DNA of 64,000 bases, from positions 1,335,567-1,399,566 of the forward strand of contig QXEO01000334.1 of the NCBI GenBank assembly GCA_007115705.1, given 5' to 3'. A model generated the notes under the pieces. The model was not told the DNA's origin and made no database searches. It saw nothing but the letters and a program-made list of their open reading frames with translations. The DNA comes from Dactylis glomerata. Taxonomy: Eukaryota > Streptophyta > Magnoliopsida > Poales > Poaceae. The position numbers and the translations under genes were made by a program. Every line of letters begins with the position of its first letter. Position 1 is the stretch's first letter. Of the stretch, positions 11,424-23,693 are shown piece by piece.

Positions 11424-12240
11424 ATGCCGTCTTGTAATGATGGCGACGATACAAGCTACGGCAGCGGCAGCGACAGCGGCAGCCTTCTCTCCGATTTCGA
11501 CTACTGCCGGACCAATGTGAGTTCCTTTTATTCGACGTGTTGGTTTATGGGGTTAGGAATTTAGGTTTAGGTTTTGTTTTAGGTGGCACAGACCATCTAC
11601 GACCCAGATTGGGATGGTTTGGCTATCGAGAGGGAGACACCATGTGACCATGGGTTGAAACTAAGGAAATTTGTTGCCTTCGAAGGCACTAACACAGGGA
11701 AAAGGTTTATAGGATGCGCAAAGGAGGTTTGGCTTATTTATATTGCAAAATGAATGTTTGAATAGCATTGTTCTCTCTTTATTTCATAGTTTCTTATATT
11801 TGTTATATTATGCTGCTGATCATTAGGATGGTCCGAAGTGTGGAATAGTGGAGTGGATTGATCCGGAGTGGCCTGACGCACTAAAGAAAAGTTTGGTCAA
11901 GTTATGGGAGTTGTGTAAATCAGAAAGTATTGGGAGAATTAGTGATGCTTGTGCTGCTGCTGATGAATGTTACAAGCTATCACAGGATAAGAAGGAGCTC
12001 GAAGAAATTAACAACAATATGGCCGAAGAACTCCAGAAAACAATGACCAATAGGCAGGTGGGATCCATTTCGAAAAATCTTCTAGATATTCAGATCTTTC
12101 TGAAGCTCAAGGCAGAAAAGCAGAGGGACCAGCTGAAGGAGGAGAAAAAAAGGCTGGAGAACTGCATTGCAGATCTCTTGAAGCAAGCAGCAGTTAATAA
12201 GGACAAGTTAGATAGATTGAAACAAATTTTAGATGAATAA
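11424..12240 (+). CDS. GRF-type zinc-finger protein with C-terminal coiled coil
   Basis: Three exons join in phase 0: 11424-11516 (donor AAT|GTGAGT), 11583-11726 (acceptor TTTTAG; donor GAG|GTTTGG, weak) and 11827-12240 (acceptor CATTAG). The result is a 216-residue protein. Exon 1 encodes an acidic Ser/Gly-rich start (SYGSGSDSGS). Exons 2-3 encode a GRF zinc finger: TPCDHGLKLRKFVA, RFIGCAKE, then PKCGIVEWIDPEWP, with the expected Cys/His set. Residues after about 110 form a coiled coil rich in K, E and L (KDKLDRLKQ near the end). GRF fingers bind single-stranded nucleic acid in proteins such as topoisomerase III and APE2. In grasses many short GRF/coiled-coil proteins of unknown role occur. 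The gene converges tail to tail with the next, minus-strand coiled-coil gene. Confidence 0.8.
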
Positions 12241-12455
12241 GTTATGTCTATGTAATTCAGCATTTCAAGTTATCTATAAGCAATAGCGTACCTACAACAA
12301 TTGCTTCCATATAACAGAGAGAGCATTAAGCCAACATCATAGTTTAATTAACATTTCACTACTAGTTCAGATAACATAAGATTCCGGCTAGTTAACACAA
12401 AGTTGAGACATACAGGATGATGAAACGTAGCGCGCAGACTACATCGTATCTCCTC

Positions 12456-13580
12456 TTACTTGGAGGCAATCTGATCCTGCTGGAGGCGCTCGGACTCATT
12501 GATCTTGGCTTTCAGCATGATATTCTCCTTCTTAACAGCCTCGAGCAGACCGGCTGCTTTGCGAGTGCTCTCGGTCATCAGCTTCAAGAGATCTCTAGAC
12601 TTGTCTCTGGCCTCATAGGCTACCACGGTCCTCTCGCTCTGCTTGATCTGCTCTTTGAGGCCCTTGGTAATTTGCACACGAAGGTCGCTGCATGTGGCAT
12701 TTAGCTTCCGATTTTCCACCTCCAGCGTCCTGATGGTCAATCCATCCTTGTCCAGCAACATTTTCATCTGCTCCTGCGTCTTCACAAGGTAGTCCATATG
12801 CCCCGATAGCAAGTTTTTCGCAGCCGTAAGCTTGTCAACCTCATGCGCCAAAGTTCGTGATTTCTCCTTCTCCTGATCCAAATGTGAGCCTAGGCTAGCA
12901 CAGTGCAGCTCGAGGGAATGTTTCTCGGCCAGTTGGTTCTGTATCTTGACATTCAGTGCGGCCACATCTGCCTCGATCTTCTCCTTCGCTTCCTGCACCG
13001 TAGTTTAGGGCAGGCAATAAAAGAGATCAATGCTAATACTGCCTCTTTTCACAAATATATACTTATTTTTAGTTTTTCAAAGTAAACTAGATACGGTTAA
13101 CAATGAGTGAATCTATACACTGAATCTATACAGATCTACATGCGTAGCACCTAGCCGCATTGCGAAAGGCAGGTTATGAATAATGGTAAACGGGCTTGAT
13201 CAGCAAGTACACTAGATGGCATGCGATTACCTTGCTTAGGCGGGGAACAGGCTTGATCAGGAAGTCCATTGACGGGTCCATGGTCTTCATGGGCAGCTTC
13301 TTATCCGTCGATTTTGGGGGCCTACAAAATCATATAGGTTACGAAGTTGGAATGAACAAACAATCGGAAGATCAAGGCGTCATTAACCCTAAACCCACCC
13401 GGGTGAGACAACGTCCCCCTCGTCCGTTGGTGCGCAGAAAGAGAGGACGGCTTCAGCCTGACTGATTAGGCTGCTTGCATGGAGATCTGCCTACCAGCGG
13501 GTTAACTCCTTCCTCTCCGCCGCCCTAGTCTTGACCCCATCGGTCTTCAACGCCGGTCGGGTCCGCTTCTTGGGAGGCAT
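12456..13580 (-). CDS. basic N-terminus, coiled-coil protein of unknown function
   Basis: The minus-strand gene has three exons: 13495-13580 (start ATG at 13580; donor TG|GTAGGC, phase 2), 13231-13321 (acceptor TTTTGTAG; donor AAG|GTAATC) and 12456-12992 (acceptor GGTGCAG). The frame stays open through all joins, giving about 237 residues. The N-terminus MPPKKRTRP looks like a nuclear localisation signal. A middle segment LPMKTMDPSMDFLIKP is followed by about 175 residues of heptad-rich coiled coil. No catalytic motif is visible. It lies 216 bp from the GRF-type gene in convergent orientation, and the two could act together, though that is only suggested by proximity. I do not recognise a named family. 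Confidence 0.72.
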
Positions 13581-14123
13581 GGCTTCGTCGTAGAATGGAG
13601 GGAGGGGCAAGGAAGGCAGGAGGAAGCAGGGGAAGTGGGTTTCTGCAGAATAGTGCTACATGGTCAAGGACCAGCTTCAGCTGACCACCGTGTCCTTGCC
13701 TCCTGGGCACCATCTCAAGCAATCTCGGCCGTCCGTTTGAATCTAAGCGTAGCCCTTGGTACCTTGTCGACAAAGGGTCACCGTAGGTACGAACGAATAG
13801 GAAGCAGTAGCCCCTTGCTTTTTCACTGCGCACTGCCACGATGGGACTGGGCATTGAACTCGATGGGATAGTGGCGACACGACGCGCACACCCAGCCATA
13901 CATGTACATCTATCTCCTCGCCCGGCGTGCATCCATGCCCGTGATTTTTGTAGAAGAAGAGGTAGAAGAAGAAGGATAGCTGATTGACTATCTGGCTCGG
14001 GAGGCTACTGCGGGTGGCCCGGCTGCTGCGCATTTTGTAGGCCAGGAACCGCCACTTAATCAAGCCATTTTGTGTCACTGATTAGTAGGGCCAACCACAC
14101 GTGGGGCCTACTTTCAGTGACCT
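13581..14123. other. no gene recognised; upstream region of the coiled-coil gene
   Basis: This is 543 bp between the start of the minus-strand coiled-coil gene and the tandem array. It probably contains that gene's promoter. No TATA box or ORF could be supported. Confidence 0.4.
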
Positions 14124-17100
14124 GGAAAATGGGAAATGCATTTTTTATGTGGAAAATGGAATAACACTAGTTGCAAAAGTGGTTGGCAATCAAAAGATGC
14201 ACATCTCCACCAAAAATGGGACCATGGTTCCAAAGTTTGCTGTAGAACTTGCACAAACCATGGTCATCTGCCAAGGAAGACCAAAAGAACTCGTGCCTGG
14301 AAGCACCTCTCTGTGAGAGAGTCCACATGTGAACCCTTGGGATGGCATGTTTGGTATTTTTCCTAGGTGGTGCATCACTCACCATGACTCCATGCAGTGT
14401 TTTTCCATTTTTTTGATTTTTTCTGAATTCCCCAGGCCCCCCTCCGAGATCTAGGTCAGACTCGCCGGTGCCATCGATGTCTGCCAGGTGGGGTGGGAAC
14501 CATGGTTTGGTCTTGGTTCTAGGGTCCCACGCCCCCAGGGGACCTCCCTGTATTTTTCCCCAATTTTCCTGGTGTGCATTTCTTGTAGCCCCAGTGCAAA
14601 ATTGGATTAAAAAGGATTTAGGGCAAAAATAATTCATTATATGGCAGCAGGCCGAGATAATTCCTAGCCTCCTGGATGTGGCACCCCTGGCAGGCCCCCC
14701 ACCCATGAAAAATAGAGCGGTGATGTTCTGCACACTGTCCTTGGTGGCCCCTACACAAAAAAGCACCTGTTTCGACCCCTCCGGGCACCCGAAAAATGGG
14801 AAATGCATTTTTTATGTGGAAAATGGAATAACACTAGTTGCAAAAGTGGTTGGGAATGAAAAGATGCACATCTCCACCAAAAATGGGACCATGGTTCCAA
14901 AGTTTGCTGTGGAACTTGCACAAACCATGGTCATCTGCCAAGGAAGACCTAGAGAACTCCTGCCTGGAAGCACCTCTCTGTGAGAGAGTCCACATGTGAA
15001 CCCTTGGGATGGCATGTTTGGTATTTTTCCTAGGTGGTGCATCACTCACCATGACTCCATGCAGTGTTTTTCCATTTTTTTGATTTTTTCTGAATTCCCT
15101 AGGCCCCCCTCTGAGATCTAGGTCAGACTCGCCGGTGCCATCGATGTCTGCCAGGTGGGGTGGGAACCATGGTTTAGTTTTGGTTCTAGGGTCCCACACC
15201 CCCAGGGGACCTCCCTGTATTTTTCCCCAATTTTCCTGGTGTGCATTTCTTGTAGCCCCAGTGCAAAATTGGATTAAAAAGGATTTAGGGCAACAATAAT
15301 TCATTATATGGCAGCAGGCCAAGATAATTCCTAGCCTCCTGGATGTGGCACCCCTGGCAGGCCCCCCACCCATGAAAAATAGAGTGGTGATGTTCTGCAC
15401 ACTGCCCTTGGTGGCCCCTTCACAAAAAAGCACCTGTTTCGACCCCTCCGGGCACCCAGAAAATGGGAAATGCATTTTTTATGTGGAAAATGGAATAACA
15501 CTAGTTTCAAAAGTGGTTGGGAATGAAAAGATGCACATCTCCACCAAAAATGGGACCATGGTTCCAAAGTTTGCTGTGGAACTTGCACAAACCATGGTCA
15601 TCTGCCAAGGAAGACCAAGAGAACTCCTGCCTGGAAGCACCTCTCTGTGAGAGAGTCCACATGTGAACCCTTGGGATGGCATGTTTGGTATTTTTCCTAG
15701 GTGGTTCATCACTCACCATGACTCCATGCAGTGTTTTTCCATTTTTATGATTTTTTCTGAATTCCCCAGGCCCCCCTCCGAGATTTAGGTCAGACTCACT
15801 GGTGCCATCGATTTTTGTCAGGTGGGGTGGGAACCATGGTTTGGTCTTAGTTCTAGGGTCCCACACCACCAGGGGACCTCCCTGTATTTTTCCCCAATTT
15901 TCCTGGTGTGCATTTCTTGTAGCCCTAGTGCAAAATTGGATTAAAAAGGATTTAGGGCAAAAATAATTCATTATATGGCAGCAGGCCGAGATAATTCCTA
16001 GCCTCCTGGATGTGGCACCCCTGGCAGGCCCCCCACCCATGAAAAATAGAGTGGTGATGTTCTGCACAATGTCCTTGGTGGCCCCTTCACAAAAAAGCAC
16101 CTGTTTCGACCCCTCCGGGCACCCGGAAAATGGGAAATGCATTTTTTATGTGGAAAATGGAATAACACTAGTTGCAAAAGTGGTTGGGAATGAAAAGATG
16201 CACATATCCACCAAAAATGGGACCATGGTTACAAAGTTTGCTGTGGAACTTGCACAAACCATGGTCATCTGCCAAGGAAGACCAAGAGAACTCCTGCCTG
16301 GAAGCACCTCTCTGTGAGAGAGTCCACATGTGAACCCTTGGGATGGCATGTTTGGTATTTTTCCTATGTGGTGCATCACTCACCATGACTCCATGCAGTG
16401 TTTTTCCATTTTTTTGATTTTTTTTGAATTCCCTAGGCCCCCCTCCGAGATCTATGTCAGACTCGCCGGTGCCATCGATGTCTGCCAGGTGGGGTGGGAA
16501 CCATGGTTTGGTCTTGGTTCTAGGGTCCCACACCCCCAGGGGACCTCCCTGTATTTTCCCCCAATTTTCCTGGTGTGCATTTCTTGTAGCCCCAGTGCAA
16601 AATTGGATTAAAAAGGATTTAGGGCAAAAATAATTCATTATATGGCAGCAGGCCGAGATAATTCCTAGCCTCCTCGATGTGGCACCCCTGGCAGGCCCCC
16701 CACCCATGAAAAATAGAGTGGTGATGTTCTGCACAATGCCCTTGGTGGCCCCTTCACAAAAAGCACCTGTTTTGATCCCTCCGGGCACCCAGAAAATGGG
16801 AAATACATTTTTTATGTGGAAAATGGAATAACACTAGTTGCAAAAGTGGTTGGGAATGAAAAGATGCACATCTCCACCAAAAATGGGACCATGGTTCCAA
16901 AGTTTGCTGTGGAACTTGCACAAACCATGGTCATCTGCCAAGGAAGACCAAGAGAACTCCTGCCTGGAAGCACCTCTCTGTGAGAGAGTCCACATGTGAA
17001 TCCTTGGGATGGTATGTTTGGTATTTTTCCTAGGTGGTGCATCACTCACCATGACTCCATGCAGTGTTTTTCCATTTTTTTTGATTTTTTCTGAATTCCC

Positions 17101-19842
17101 CAGGCCCCCCTCCGAGATCTAGGTCAGACGCGCCGGTGCCATCGATGTCTGCCAAGTGGGGTGGGAACCATGGTTTGGTCTTGGTTCTAGGGTCCCGCAC
17201 CCCCAGGGGACCTCCCTGTATTTTTCCCCAATTTTCCTGGTGTGCATTTCTTGTAGCCCCAGTGCAAAATTGGATTAAAAAGGATTTAGGGCAAAAATAA
17301 TTCATTATATGGCAGCAGGCCGAGATAATTCCTAGCCTCCTGGATCTGGCACCCCTGGCAGGCCCCCCACCCGTGAAAAATAGAGTGGTGATGTTCTGCA
17401 CACTGCCCTTGGTGGCCCCTTCACAAAAAAGCACCTGTTTCGACCCCTTCGGGCACCCGGAAAATGGGAAATGCATTTTTTATGTGGAAAATGGAATAAC
17501 ACTAGTTGCAAAAGTGGTTGGGAATGAAAAGATGCACATCTCCACCAAAAATGGGACCATGGTTCCAAAGTTTGCTATGGAACTTGCACAAACCATGGTC
17601 ATCTGCCAAGGAAGACCAAGAGAACTCCTGCCTGGAAGCACCTCTCTGTGAGAGAGTCCACATGTGAACCCTTGGGATGGCATGTTTGGTATTTTTCCTA
17701 GGTGATGCATCACTCACCATGACTCCATGCAGTGTTTTTCCATTTTTTTTGATTTTTTCTGAATTCCCCAGGCCCCCCTCTGAGATCTAGGTCAGACTCG
17801 CCGGTGCCATCGATGTCTGCCAAGTGTGGTGGGAACCATGGTTTGGTCTTGGTTCTAGGGTCCCACACCCCCAGGGGACCTCCCTGTATTTTTCCCCAAT
17901 TTTCCTGGTGTGCATTTCTTGTAGCCCCAGTGCAAGATTGGATTAAAAAGGATTTAGGGCAAAAATAATTCATTATATGGTAGCAGGCCGAGATAATTCC
18001 TAGCCTCCTGGATGTGGCACCCCTGGCAGCCCCCCCCACCCATGAAAAATATAGTGGTGATGTTCTGCACACTGCCCTTGGTGGCCCCTTCACAAAAAAG
18101 CACCTGTTTCGACCCCTCCGGGCACCCGGAAAATGGGAAATGCATTTTTATGTGGAAAATGGAATAACACTACTTGCAAAAGTGGTTGGGAATGAAAAGA
18201 TGCACATCTCCACCAAAAATGGGACCATGGTTCCAAAGTTTGTTGTGGAACTTGCACAAACCATGGTCATCTGCCAAGGAAGACCAAGAGAACTCCTGCC
18301 TGGAAGCACCTCTCTGTGAGAGAGTCCACATGTGAACCCTTGGGATGGCATGTTTGGTATTTTTCCTAGGTGGTGCATCACTCACCAAGACTCCATGCAG
18401 TCTTTTTCCATTTTTTGATTTTTTTCTGAATTCCCCAGGCCCCCCTCCGAGATCTAGGTCAGACGCGCCGGTGCCATCGATGTCTGCCAGGTGGGGTGGG
18501 AACCATGGTTTGGTCTTGGTTCTAGGGTCCCACACCCCCAGGGGACCTCCCTGTATTTTTCCCCAATTTTCCTGGTGTGCATTTCTTGTAGCCCCAGTGC
18601 AAAATTGGATTAAAAAGGATTTAGGGCAAAAATAATTCATTATATGGCAGCAGGCCGAGATAATTCCTAGCCTCCTGGATGTGGCACCCCTGGCAGGCCC
18701 CCCACCCGTGAAAAATAGAGTGGTGATGTTCTGCACACTGCCCTTGGTGGCCCCTTCACAAAAAAGCACCTGTTTCGACCCCTTCGGGCACCCGGAAAAT
18801 GGGAAATGCATTTTTTATGTGGAAAATGGAATAACACTAGTTGCAAAAGTGGTTGGGAATGAAAAGATGCACATATCCACCAAAAATGGGACCATGGTTC
18901 CAAAGTTTGCTATGGAACTTGCACAAACCATGGTCATCTGCCAAGGAAGACCAAGAGAACTCCTGCCTGGAAGCACCTCTCTGTGAGAGAGTCCACATGT
19001 GAACCCTTGGGATGGCATGTTTGGTATTTTTCCTAGGTGATGCATCACTCACCATGACTCCATGCAGTGTTTTTCCATTTTTTTGATTTTTTCTGAATTC
19101 CCCAGGCCCCCCTCTGAGATCTAGGTCAGACTCGCCGGTGCCATCGATGTCTGCCAAGTGTGGTGGGAACCATGGTTTGGTCTTGGTTCTAGGGTCCCAC
19201 ACCCCCAGGGGACCTCCCTGTATTTTTCCCCAATTTTCCTGGTGTGCATTTCTTGTAGCCCCAGTGCAAGATTGGATTAAAAAGGATTTAGGGCAAAAAT
19301 AATTCATTATATGGTAGCAGGCCGAGATAATTCCTAGCCTCCTGGATGTGGCACCCCTGGCAGCCCCCCCACCCATGAAAAATATAGTGGTGATGTTCTG
19401 CACACTGCCCTTGGTGGCCCCTTCACAAAAAAGCACCTGTTTCGACCCCTCCGGGCACCCGGAAAATGGGAAATGCATTTTTATGTGGAAAATGGAATAA
19501 CACTACTTGCAAAAGTGGTTGGGAATGAAAAGATGCACATCTCCACCAAAAATGGGACCATGGTTCCAAAGTTTGTTGTGGAACTTGCACAAACCATGGT
19601 CATCTGCCAAGGAAGACCAAGAGAACTCCTGCCTGGAAGCACCTCTCTGTGAGAGAGTCCACATGTGAACCCTTGGGATGGCATGTTTGGTATTTTTCCT
19701 AGGTGGTGCATCACTCACCAAGACTCCATGCAGTCTTTTTCCATTTTTTGATTTTTTTCTGAATTCCCCAGGCCCCCCTCCGAGATCTAGGTCAGACTCG
19801 CCGGTGCCATCGATGTCTGCCAGGTGGGGTGGGAACCATGGT
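14124..19842 (+). repeat. 667-bp tandem array, about 8.6 copies
   Basis: Copies begin (at GGAAAATGGGAAATGCAT or a one-base variant) at 14124, 14791, 15458, 16125, 16791, 17459, 18128, 18794 and 19461, the last cut off at 19842. Copies are very similar, mostly differing by single bases. Each strand of a unit holds a long open frame (about 213 residues on the minus strand), but 667 is not divisible by three and no domain is recognisable. Copies 6-7 and 8-9 form a duplicated dimer. The array lies within the 19-kb element, directly before the first B3-like exon. Confidence 0.95.
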
Positions 19843-19891
19843 CTCACTGTGTGTTTGCAAGCAATATCAATCTCTGGTCGCCAGATTGCCG

Positions 19892-20348
19892 ATCTCAATG
19901 CAATGGTTGCTAAACTGAGGCCAACAGTTCCATACTATATCTGTGAGATGAAGAAGTCGCATGTCCTTTGTGGGAAGGCAAAAATGGTAATCTACTTGAC
20001 TCTTTTAATCTTCTCATGCACATGAATCTGTGTTCAAAAACTGACTGTATTCTTGTACTCCAGTACTTTTCAGCAAAGTACAGCAATGCCCACCTCGCCC
20101 GCTATCTTCCATGCACCATTCCAACATATTGCAGTGAGCAAGATGGTTTCTATAATGTAAGCTTCACCCATCAGGGCAACGGTGTTGCCCAGATGACAGC
20201 AAACTGGCCTAAGGTTCTCCAAAAAGTGTCGATAGAAGAAGGGAATGTGTGCATCTTCACCTTCTTGAATGTGGGGCAGGAGGCTATGTCTGTTCATGTT
20301 GAAAAAATGTATCCTATATATGTTGCGCAGTTGCTATCAGTTAGTTAA
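19892..20348 (+). CDS. B3-like DNA-binding protein, 5' end unclear
   Basis: The exon ending at 19986 (donor ATG|GTAATC) encodes [19 protein letters not shown]. It joins in phase 0 to 20064-20348 (acceptor ACTCCAG), which encodes [30 protein letters not shown] and a terminal hydrophobic strand CIFTFLN. The alternation of strands, the small helix and the central T.NW motif fit a plant B3 DNA-binding domain of the REM-like sort. The start is not settled: an acceptor at GTCGCCAG|ATTGCC (about 19892) or an internal ATG at 19913 are both possible, because the 667-bp array replaces what should lie upstream. An upstream exon may lie beyond the array. Binding target unknown. Confidence 0.6.
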
Positions 20349-20840
20349 TTATGTTATTATATTATTGTGTCACCTGGTAGTCTAAACCATATGCCAATAT
20401 GTTGCGCAGGCTATGATGACTTGCATTCTTCTCTGCATGCTTATACTCTATTTACTAAAACCATCTTGTTATGATGAAGTGCCTTAACTCGTACATGATT
20501 TTGTGAATTGAATTGTTTGTATTAACGGATTGCAACGTGTTGTTGTTTCTGTGATGCACTGATGGTCAATATGTCTATAAATTAAGCTTAGTTGTATTCA
20601 AACGGAAAAAAAATTGTCTGGTCCAGCGGCTAGACGGACTAGATAGATGGCATCCAAAATCTAGATAAGAGAATGCACAGCGTAATAGCATATAGAATAA
20701 CATGTCATACAAGTTTTACAACTCAAGCCTTAATGTATAGCATAAATCAGCCGATCAGAATTAGTACTAAACCCTTAATATCTGGCATACAAGTTGAGTT
20801 GGTGCAGATGCATACACCACCAGATTAGTAGTTCAAGTTA
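20349..20840. other. intergenic DNA between convergent B3-like genes
   Basis: AT-rich, with no open frame. It should hold both genes' 3' ends and polyadenylation signals, but none is distinctive. Confidence 0.4.
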
Positions 20841-23465
20841 TCACTTAACTGGCTTACCTATCAGCACATTACTCATCAGATGGATAAACAGTACTTCCTC
20901 ATCTGGTTCAAGCTCGAACACAGCCATGTCATCAACAGACATGCATGAAGTGGTCACAAGCGTGCTCCAGTTAGTTGTAATCTGGGCACGACCATCATTG
21001 CCCATCCGAAGCTTGACGTAATGCACATCCTGCTCAGTTTCACCTTCAGGTGCATACGGGTCATCGGCGCAGGCTGGCACCATAATATCTCCTGCTTCCA
21101 GGTACTGCTTGAGATAGAGCTGGCTGTACGGCTTCGAAAATACCTGATATGATAGTATAGATACTAGGGTGTCATGCAGTTGAGCAAACACGTTAGTATT
21201 CACTATGCACAATGAAATCTTACCATCTTTGACTTCCCTTTAGCTGTCAGAGACTTCTTGACAGAGCAGACATACAAAGGGATCACCGGATTAGCACTAT
21301 CAAGCCTCCGTGAGAGCAATTTGAGAAGTCCAATCCTTACATAAGACATTGGTACATCATTTCCATAAACGATTTTATTTAGCTCCCAAGGTGCTAGGTC
21401 AAGAGCCCCCCTTTTATACCCCTAACGATGGGACCTATATGAATTATTTCATGAATGAGATATATGTCCTATCTCTCAAATTCTATAACCAGACATGTAT
21501 AAGTTTTTACCTTCATCTGTCAGCGCCGGTCCTAGATGGTTGTGGTACTGGTAAGTCCTGGGACTGTGCCCAATCACACAGTTCTCATCATCGGAGGGAC
21601 AGTCGTAGCATGCTTCATGACGTTGCATTGTAACCTGTAATTGTGTGAGGGACAGTTCATTACCATTTTAAAACAGGAATATGACAATATAACCAATAGC
21701 ATTACATAGCTTCGAATAGCAATTTAAAAGCTCCACCAAGATCATGTCCTAACTACGTATAGTCATTGGAATCCGACCTCATTGGAAAGACCTAAATGCA
21801 TGCCAATTTTGTGAAGAGTTTTCCTATGAATCCTTGGCATGCCATGTTTGGTATTTTTCCAATGTACTACATCACATACAATGACTCCATGCACTGTTTT
21901 TCCATTTTTTCGATTTTATTTGTATTTATTTTGCTCACTTTTGAAATCTAGGTCAAACTCACGGTGTCGTGAGCCCTAAACCCCATAACCCATCACATAT
22001 ATTTACTTCTTATAAATAATCAATTATAAAAACACCAAAAAACATGATGTAGCTTGCAATGTTTGATATAGAAATAACCAATAGCATGGCTAAGCTTTCA
22101 ATTATAATATGTAAACTAGAACATGATTTTAAACCCAATAGCTTTACATAGCTTCCAATAGCAATTAAAAAGCTCCACCACGAGCATGTCCTAACTATGT
22201 TTGATCATTGGAAGCATGATGTAGCTTGCAAAGTGGTTGGGAATGCAAAGATGCACATCTCCACCAAAAATGGGACCATGGTTCCAAGGTTTGCTGTGGA
22301 ACTTGCACAAACAATGGTCATCTGCCAAGGAAGACCAAGAGAACTCCTGTCTAGAAGCACCTCTTTGTGAGGGAGTCCACATGTGAACCCTTGGGATGGC
22401 ATGTTTGGTATTTTTCCTAGGTGGTGCATCACTCACCATGACTCCATGCAGTGTTTTTCAATTTTTTCTGAATTCCCCAGGCCCCCCTCCAAGATCTAGG
22501 TCAGACTCGGTGGTGCCATCGATGCCTGCCAGCTGGGGTGGGAACCATGGTTGGGTCTTGGTTCTAGGGTCCCAAAAGCATGCCAAATTTGTGAAGAGTG
22601 TGCCTATGAATCCTTGGCATGCCATGTTTGCTATTTTTCCAAGATACTACATCACATACCATGACTCCATGCGCTGGTTTTCCAATTATTTAATTTTATT
22701 TTTATTTCCTTAGCTCAATTTTGAATTCTAGGTCAAACTCACGGTGCCGTCACCCCATAACCCATCACATCTATATTCTTCGTCTAAATAACAAATTAAA
22801 AATCACCAAAAAATGATGTGGAATGCAATATTTGATATACAAATCACCAAGAGCATGACATAGCTTTCTATTATCATTTAAAATTCATCTCAACAAGAAC
22901 ATGTCAATATATCTAGTAGCATTGCATAGCTTCCAACAGTGCTTTATTAGCTCCACCAAGAGCATGTCGTAGATTTCCCCTTTTAGCACAATGGAGCAAT
23001 GTTGTGTCCGAGATACAACACAATTTAAACTGGAATAAGAGCACCCATTCAATCATTTTAAATATTTTGGCAACAAACCGAACCGAACAAAGACTAAAAT
23101 ACAATAGGTAACCAATGTTTTGGCATGCAAGTTTCGGCAACATACATAGCAACCATATGGGTCTGATTATCGAACAATCAAGCAGGCTCAGTGACTCTAG
23201 AAATATTTTTGGATAATTCCCCTTGAACTAGGGCTGCCCTTCAACTAGTACTAGGAGCATTGGAAATATTTTTGGATAATATTTTTGGATAATATTTTTG
23301 GATTATCTCTACGGGAATACCCTACACTTACCTTGAGAAGAGATCCTGCGTGCAGGACGCCGTGGAGGTCGAACGCCAGTCGGCCGGCGTTGGTTCGAGC
23401 AGTCGCGGTGGGCGGGGCGGCCAACCCCCAGTAGCCGCCGGTTCGGGAGGAAGGAGACTAGAAAT
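20841..23465 (-). CDS. B3-like DNA-binding protein, inverted paralogue of the plus-strand gene
   Basis: The last two exons are clear: 21224-21421 (donor ATG|GTAAGA) and 20841-21143 (acceptor ATATCAG), joining in phase 0. They encode VIPLYVCSVKKSLTAKGKSKM then VFSKPYSQLYLKQYLEAG, AQITTNWSTLV and DMAVFELEP. The order and splice point match the plus-strand gene at 19.9-20.3 kb, so the two are paralogues facing each other. An upstream exon 21511-21634 has an ATG at 21628 (MQRHEACYDCPSDDENC) and a donor GAAG|GTAAAA. Joined to the acceptor TTAG at 21422 it is off by one base, pointing to a small frameshift in a G run or a wrong splice choice. A GC-rich first exon ending AAG|GTAAGTG at 23332 is probably the 5' leader. 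Domain call B3-like, moderate. Confidence 0.6.
21820..21970 (+). repeat. diverged relative of the 667-bp array unit
   Basis: The segment CATGCCATGTTTGGTATTTTTCC, then ATGACTCCATGCA(C)TG and AAATCTAGGTCAAACTCACGG, follows the same order as one third of the array unit but with many changes. It lies in the long predicted first intron of the minus-strand B3-like gene. Confidence 0.6.
22225..22577 (+). repeat. isolated partial copy of the 667-bp array unit
   Basis: From AAAGTGGTTGGGAATG to GGTTCTAGGGTCCCA this matches about half an array unit closely, 2.4 kb beyond the array's end. It is flanked on both sides by diverged relatives. Confidence 0.85.
22608..22760 (+). repeat. second diverged relative of the array unit
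   Basis: It has the same order of words as the copy at 21820 (CCTTGGCATGCCATGTTTG, CATGACTCCATGCGCTG, TTCTAGGTCAAACTCACGG) and is clearly homologous to it. Confidence 0.6.
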
Positions 23466-23693
23466 GCGATTTAGGGTTGAGGTCGCCAGGGGTGGAGGTA
23501 TCTACTAATTTACCCCATATGGCAATCCCAGTCTAACTGACAGTGGACCCAAAAAAATGAAGTAAAAGCCCAAGTAGATAAACATGGAAAGTCACTGTTA
23601 TTTTATTTACGGGGCAGATAAAGGCTGCTACGCGTCTTCCTCCCCTGTCTCACTCCCCACTTCATAGTCCCCACCCTAAGCTCGCCCCCGCTC

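Noticed and set aside
14124..19842. Repeated minus-strand frames of about 213 residues and plus-strand frames of about 101 residues in each array unit
   Set aside because: They recur only because the DNA unit recurs. 667 bp is not a multiple of three, no domain or Met-context pattern is recognisable, and both strands are open alike.
14124..19842. CRISPR-like or other short-spacer array
   Set aside because: Units are 667 bp with no unique spacers, in a plant genome; it is an ordinary tandem repeat.
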